Part shown: piece after piece, positions 6,113 through 9,355 of the stretch
Position numbering within the stretch: the first letter of the stretch is position 1
How the letters are laid out: each line of letters opens with the position of its first letter
NCBI GenBank assembly: GCA_964584935.1
Contig: CAZPBN010000040.1
Location: 1 to 9,355 of the forward strand
DNA: 9,355 nt
From: CAZPBN01 sp964584935
GTDB taxonomy: Bacteria > Acidobacteriota > Aminicenantia > Aminicenantales > Aminicenantaceae
Direction of reading: 5' to 3'
Program-made: the position numbers and the translations under genes
Notes under the pieces: model-generated
Seen by the model: only the letters and a program-made list of their open reading frames with translations
Databases searched by the model: none
What the model was told of the DNA's origin: nothing

Positions 6113-7099
6113 TCAGTGCCGCCGGATTTTGACCAGAAGATATATGAAGAGGGGCCCTCCGATGATAGCTGTGATGATACCGACGGGCAGTTCAGTAGGC
6201 GCCAGAATGGTTCTTGCAAGAGAATCACATGCTGCCAAAGCAGCCCCACCCAAAAGGAAAGAACAGGGCAAAACCACTCTCTGGTCAAAACCGCTGAGTC
6301 TTCGAACAGCATGAGGAATGATCAATCCCACAAAGCCGATTGGCCCAACCAGAGAGACAACGGCTGCAGTGGAAAGCCCTCCCCCTATGAATATGTTCCT
6401 TTGGACAGTTTTGACAGCCACCCCATGACCCATCGCCATCTCTTCTCCAAGAGCGATGTTGTTAAGGTCAGATGCATGGAAAAAAAGTAAGCCGAGTCCT
6501 GGGAAAAGAAGAGGACAGAGAGTGATCAGCTCTTGAAAACCAACCACATCAATTCCTCCCATCATCCATCTTTGAAACACCACCACCTCGTGAGGGCTGG
6601 ATAAATAGGTGAGAAGAAGAATCGCTCCGCTGCAGATAATACTTATGGTCACACCTGCAAGGAGCAAAGTATGCACCGCCATTCCCTGAGTCCTGCGGGC
6701 AAATGAATAGATCAGTGCCAGGCTGGCTGCTGCCCCTACTACGGCAAAAAGCTGTACGGTGGAGAAAGGACCCAGAGTGATCCATAAAGAAGGCAGGGCT
6801 ATAGCAAGAAAAGCGCCGAGGGCAGAGCCTCCACTGATCCCCAGGGTGAACGGTTCCACAAGGGGATTGTGGAAAAGAACCTGAAAACAAGCTCCCACCA
6901 CAGCCAGGGTGCCTCCGGCAAGCAATGCCAGAAGCACTCGCGGTATCCGTTGATACCAGAATATATCCCCCTCTGGATTGCTGGTTCCTTTAAGGTACTG
7001 AATCACATGATCGGCACTGATGTGCTCTGCTCCTATCCAGGGAGTCAAAAGAGCCACAACAATGAACAGAATGCCATAAATCAATATTTTCCTTGTCAA
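6113..7099 (-). CDS. btuC: Vitamin B12 ABC importer, permease subunit BtuC
   Basis: This 328-residue, very hydrophobic protein belongs to the FecCD/BtuC permease family and should form the homodimeric inner-membrane channel for cobalamin. Visible family landmarks are RIPRVLLALLAGGTLAVVGA (51-70), a loop with HNPLVEPFTLGISGGSALGA (77-96), the cytoplasmic coupling segment with GEEMAMGHGV (about 218-227) that contacts BtuD, and VGPIGFVGLIIPHAVR near 250-265. Length is normal (typically 320-350). The start is a TTG (7097-7099) whose last two bases begin the TGA of btuD (four-base TTGA overlap). A GGAG lies 8 nt upstream, and no in-frame ATG exists near the N-terminus. Family members also carry ferric siderophores or haem; B12 is favoured by the btuB riboswitch nearby. 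No clear terminator follows. Confidence 0.9.
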   Translation of the reverse strand: MTRKILIYGILFIVVALLTPWIGAEHISADHVIQYLKGTSNPEGDIFWYQRIPRVLLALLAGGTLAVVGACFQVLFHNPLVEPFTLGISGGSALGAFLAIALPSLWITLGPFSTVQLFAVVGAAASLALIYSFARRTQGMAVHTLLLAGVTISIICSGAILLLTYLSSPHEVVVFQRWMMGGIDVVGFQELITLCPLLFPGLGLLFFHASDLNNIALGEEMAMGHGVAVKTVQRNIFIGGGLSTAAVVSLVGPIGFVGLIIPHAVRRLSGFDQRVVLPCSFLLGGAALAACDSLARTILAPTELPVGIITAIIGGPLFIYLLVKIRRH

Positions 7100-7896
7100 T
7101 TTTTTTTCTCCGCTTCGGTTCTGGGAAAAATGATGGGCATGCCCGTTTCGGGATGTTTTCCCACGAAGACTTCATTTCCGTAGATTGATTTCAAAGTTTT
7201 TTTATTAAGAACTTCTTTAGGATATCCTCTTTTTACACAACGGCCTTCATGCATAAAGATGATCCAATCACTGAACAAAGAGGCAACATTCATATCATGG
7301 GTTACCACAATAACTCCTATTCCTTTTTCGGCAAGTTCCTTAAGAATACGGAAGAATTGGACCTTCCGGTGGATATCCAATGCACTCGCCGGTTCATCCA
7401 GTAGGAGAACTCTCGGTTTCTGTGCCAGGACAGATCCAAGAAAGGCTCTCTTTTTTTCACCGCCGGATAACTGGGACAGGTGCCGTCTTCTTTTGGCTTC
7501 CATTTCGGTCTGTTTGAGGCTCTCTTCCACCCCCTGATAATCTTCCTGCCTAAATGAACCGAATCCTCTGGCATGCGGATACCGGCCCATTCTGACGATT
7601 TCTTCCACTGTATAGTCATATTGACTTGAAAGTTCCTGAGGAAGATATCCCACATTTTTCGCAATTGTTTTTCTATCCAAATCACCAAGTTCTTTATCTT
7701 CCAATAAGATTTTTCCTTTTAGTGGAACTAAAACACCGGCTGCAATCCGAAGAAGAGTGCTTTTTCCCGATCCATTCGGACCAATGATTCCGATGATATT
7801 TCCAGATGATACGGAAAATTCCTGAATATTAAGCTCCCATTCAGATCCAGGGAAACAGTGCTGGATGTTTTTCAGCTCAATGATTGTTCTGTTCAT
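7096..7896 (-). CDS. btuD: Vitamin B12 ABC importer, ATPase subunit BtuD
   Basis: This 266-residue cytoplasmic ATP-binding subunit powers the BtuC channel. All nucleotide-binding motifs are intact: Walker A GPNGSGKST (39-47), Q-loop Gln86 in GYLPQE, signature LSGGE (143-147), Walker B VLLLDEP (163-169) with the catalytic Glu, D-loop SALD, and H-loop His200 in VVTHD. It is FepC/BtuD-like, with a short C-terminal tail ending in PRTEAEKKN. It starts 20 nt inside the end of btuF and overlaps btuC by 4 nt, so translation is probably coupled; no strong ribosome binding site precedes its ATG. By itself the sequence cannot distinguish B12 from siderophore import. Confidence 0.92.
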   Translation of the reverse strand: MNRTIIELKNIQHCFPGSEWELNIQEFSVSSGNIIGIIGPNGSGKSTLLRIAAGVLVPLKGKILLEDKELGDLDRKTIAKNVGYLPQELSSQYDYTVEEIVRMGRYPHARGFGSFRQEDYQGVEESLKQTEMEAKRRRHLSQLSGGEKKRAFLGSVLAQKPRVLLLDEPASALDIHRKVQFFRILKELAEKGIGVIVVTHDMNVASLFSDWIIFMHEGRCVKRGYPKEVLNKKTLKSIYGNEVFVGKHPETGMPIIFPRTEAEKKN

Positions 7897-8839
7897 TGTA
7901 TAACTCTGGATGAATGATTTGGGTGAATTCTTTTGCTGTTTGCGCCACCCTTATTCCGGGAATGAGCAGATAATCCTCGGTGAGGAGATGGATGTGTTTC
8001 TTCTCAAGAGAAGTGAGGGAAAAGAGTTTTTTCCAGTCCTCGTACAACAACTTTTTCTTCTCGGGAGACAATCCACCTGGAAACACTTCGATAATAATGT
8101 CCGGCTCTCTTTTGATAATGGCTTCTTTGGATATTTGAGGATATTTTCGGGAAGTGTCTGAGAAAATGTTTTTTCCTCCGGAAATATCAATCAATTCATT
8201 AAGAAAAGTCCCGGAACCAGTGGTCATGATGCCTGAAAGGCTTCCCGGTGTATGGCCAATCACCAGGAAAGTCTTTCTTTTTTGAATATCCATGGTTCTG
8301 GTTTTCACTTCAGCAAGCTCACTGTTGATTTTTTTAATAATTCTTTTTGCTTGATCTTCAGCATTCAATCTTTTCCCTAGAAGATCGATGACATCAGTTA
8401 TATCTTCAAGGGTTTCAATGGTTAATGTGATGAATTGAATGTCTTTTTCACGGCACAATTTTTCAAGAGATTCATGTTTCCCCTGGGTGATTAGAAGGTC
8501 AGGTTGAAGGGCTATGATGAGTTCTTTATTAGGATTGATCAATCCTCCTATATTTGCCTTTGTTTTTGTTTCAGGGATGTACTTGCTGAAGTGACTGACT
8601 CCTACCACGCGATCCCCGCAGCCGAGAGCAAAGACGATTTCAACCGCACTGGGAGCTGCACATATAATCCTGTTTGGACTCTTCGTTTTCATACCGGATT
8701 TGGCAAATTCTGTCTTCTCTTTCTTTGAAGGAGTGCGCGTCTGCTCGATTTTTGAAAAAAATATAGAAACAACAATTCCAAAACAAACAAGCACAAGAAA
8801 AAGAAATATTTGTTTTTTATTCGATTTCAGCGATTTCAT
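7877..8839 (-). CDS. btuF: Periplasmic cobalamin-binding protein BtuF
   Basis: This 320-residue substrate-binding protein of the BtuF/FhuD (TroA-like, class III) fold should deliver cobalamin from the periplasm to BtuCD. The N-terminus has a basic stretch and one hydrophobic helix (about 10-28), then a charged Lys/Thr-rich linker. The first lobe begins near residue 57 with RIICAAPSAVEIVFALGCGD and RVVGVSHFSKY, typical of BtuF. The second lobe includes TTGSGTFLNELIDISGGKN and PDIIIEVFPGG. Cys19 lacks a good lipobox (residue before it is Val), so the protein may be anchored by an uncleaved helix or be freely exported. It is the first gene of the tightly overlapping btuFDC unit. The ATG has only a weak purine-rich stretch upstream. 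Confidence 0.9.
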   Translation of the reverse strand: MKSLKSNKKQIFLFLVLVCFGIVVSIFFSKIEQTRTPSKKEKTEFAKSGMKTKSPNRIICAAPSAVEIVFALGCGDRVVGVSHFSKYIPETKTKANIGGLINPNKELIIALQPDLLITQGKHESLEKLCREKDIQFITLTIETLEDITDVIDLLGKRLNAEDQAKRIIKKINSELAEVKTRTMDIQKRKTFLVIGHTPGSLSGIMTTGSGTFLNELIDISGGKNIFSDTSRKYPQISKEAIIKREPDIIIEVFPGGLSPEKKKLLYEDWKKLFSLTSLEKKHIHLLTEDYLLIPGIRVAQTAKEFTQIIHPELYNEQNNH

Positions 8840-8872
8840 AACATATTTTTCTTTGATAAAGAAGACATTTCC

Positions 8873-9184
8873 TCAAAAAGCATTTTTGCTGCAATCATTT
8901 TTTTTGTCAAGCGGAAGAATGAAATCAGAACAGCTTATAAAGCGACAGCAGCTCTGAATTTCTCTGGATTCAGGCTGAAGGACTCCCTGCCTGGGAGCTC
9001 CTGTTTGAGGCGTTAGTTCGGTGTGGAACAGACCGATGGGATGATAGACTATTCTCCCTGAGTTCTGTTTTATTCCTTTTTCAGACAGAATTGTTTGAGC
9101 CAATAAGGGAATAAAACATCCACTCAGTAGAAACACAAATAGACTCAGGTAAAACATTTGTTGAGACAGCCAGTGATGACTCAT
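8873..9184 (-). pseudogene. Truncated TsaA/TrmO-like domain with a lipoprotein signal
   Basis: The ATG at 9182-9184 is preceded by GGAGG (9193-9197) at 8-nt spacing, which I prefer over an in-frame ATG at 9250. The 103-residue product starts with a hydrophobic segment and lipobox LSGC (Cys about residue 23), so it would be an exported lipoprotein. Residues about 46-76 read IVYHPIGLFHTELTPQTG then APRQGVLQPES, the clear N-terminal signature of the TsaA/TrmO (UPF0066) family. That family normally continues for about 100 more residues, through a GLxDLEGFSH-like motif. Here the sequence becomes an unrelated Cys-rich tail, and no other frame rescues the domain. It is probably a gene cut by deletion just before btuF. 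Known TrmO is a cytoplasmic tRNA methyltransferase, so an export signal is odd. The lost protein may have had a different, possibly metal- or corrinoid-related, role; that is speculation. Confidence 0.6.
8882..8910 (-). promoter_or_regulatory. Candidate promoter of btuFDC
   Basis: A perfect -35 TTGACA (8905-8910) is followed after 17 bp by AAAAAT (8882-8887, four of six matches). It lies about 45 bp upstream of the btuF ATG and inside the 3' tail of the truncated TsaA-like ORF. No riboswitch lies between it and btuF. The -10 is weak, so read-through from upstream genes is an alternative. Confidence 0.45.
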
Positions 9185-9242
9185 TGCTTCTTCCTCCTTT
9201 TTTATCCGGGCTTTTATTGATGCCTTCATGAATTTCAAAACT

Positions 9243-9355
9243 TCATCCATTCACAAATTTATCATCATTTTCAGCAGCCCCAGCATAGGCTCTGCTGTTT
9301 TCAGAAAAAGCTGCCTGGAGATATTTGACATAGCTTTTCTTTATGTTTCCTGTTT
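9243..9355 (-). CDS. C-terminal end of an unrecognised protein (partial)
   Basis: One minus-strand frame is open from the window edge to a TGA at 9243-9245. It gives 36 protein-like residues, including KKSYVKYLQAAFSENSRAYA and ending in DDKFVNG. The mix of charged and aromatic residues suggests real coding sequence, and the other two minus frames hit stops sooner (TAA after 4 codons, TGA after 17). The stop lies about 60 nt before the start of the TsaA-like ORF, so both are likely in one transcript. I do not recognise the family; the upstream part is outside the window. Confidence 0.4.
   Translation of the reverse strand, partial: TGNIKKSYVKYLQAAFSENSRAYAGAAENDDKFVNG

Noticed and set aside
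6102..6490. Plus-strand open frames opposite btuC.
   Set aside because: They are mirror frames of a clear permease gene, with no family-like features.
8980..9001. Hairpin CTCCC-TGCCT-GGGAG as a terminator or regulatory element.
   Set aside because: It falls within the codons of the conserved APRQGVLQP segment and has no U run, so coding explains it.
9185..9250. Longer start (ATG at 9250) for the TsaA-like ORF.
   Set aside because: It would put a charged Lys/Glu-rich stretch before the lipoprotein signal and has no good ribosome binding site, while the ATG at 9184 has GGAGG at 8-nt spacing.

Overview
The window comes from a Gram-negative (diderm) bacterium of fairly low G+C. It has two TonB-dependent outer-membrane receptors, a periplasmic-binding-protein ABC importer, clear GGAGG ribosome binding sites and TTGACA-type promoters. 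Every supported gene lies on the minus strand, so transcription runs from high to low coordinates. I cannot fix the phylum. The mix of hairpin elements, decayed genes and many receptors would suit environmental lineages such as Aminicenantes-like, acidobacterial or deltaproteobacterial groups, but that is only an impression.

From the right: 9243-9355 holds the C-terminal end of an unrecognised gene. Next is a short lipoprotein ORF carrying the first third of a TsaA/TrmO domain and then breaking off. A promoter in its broken tail leads into a tightly overlapping btuF-btuD-btuC cluster (8839 to 6113), a vitamin B12 ABC importer. The gap 5568-6112 contains the 5' end of a decayed IS481-like insertion sequence, then a promoter and a textbook cobalamin riboswitch with an intrinsic terminator. 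That riboswitch leads btuB (5327 to 3372). Together these genes form a B12 uptake system: BtuB for the outer membrane, BtuF in the periplasm, BtuC and BtuD in the inner membrane. Only btuB has a riboswitch inside the window.

The gap 2923-3371 carries no gene but is dense in structure. It has two inverted, degenerate heptamer arrays around an AT-rich core with two palindromes, a roughly 130-bp hairpin element with 10-bp terminal inverted repeats, a perfect 10-bp inverted repeat, and a strong promoter just upstream of the next gene.

The left part is a second, probably metal-related module. It has a small secreted CPACH-motif protein (2922 to 2647) followed by a TonB-dependent receptor with an N-terminal carboxypeptidase-regulatory-like domain and a CQNC motif in its plug (2547 to 265). 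Just downstream (229 to 137) is a 31-codon fragment of the C-terminus of an RND efflux permease, then a terminator-like hairpin. Positions 1-97 are AT-rich and I see no gene there.
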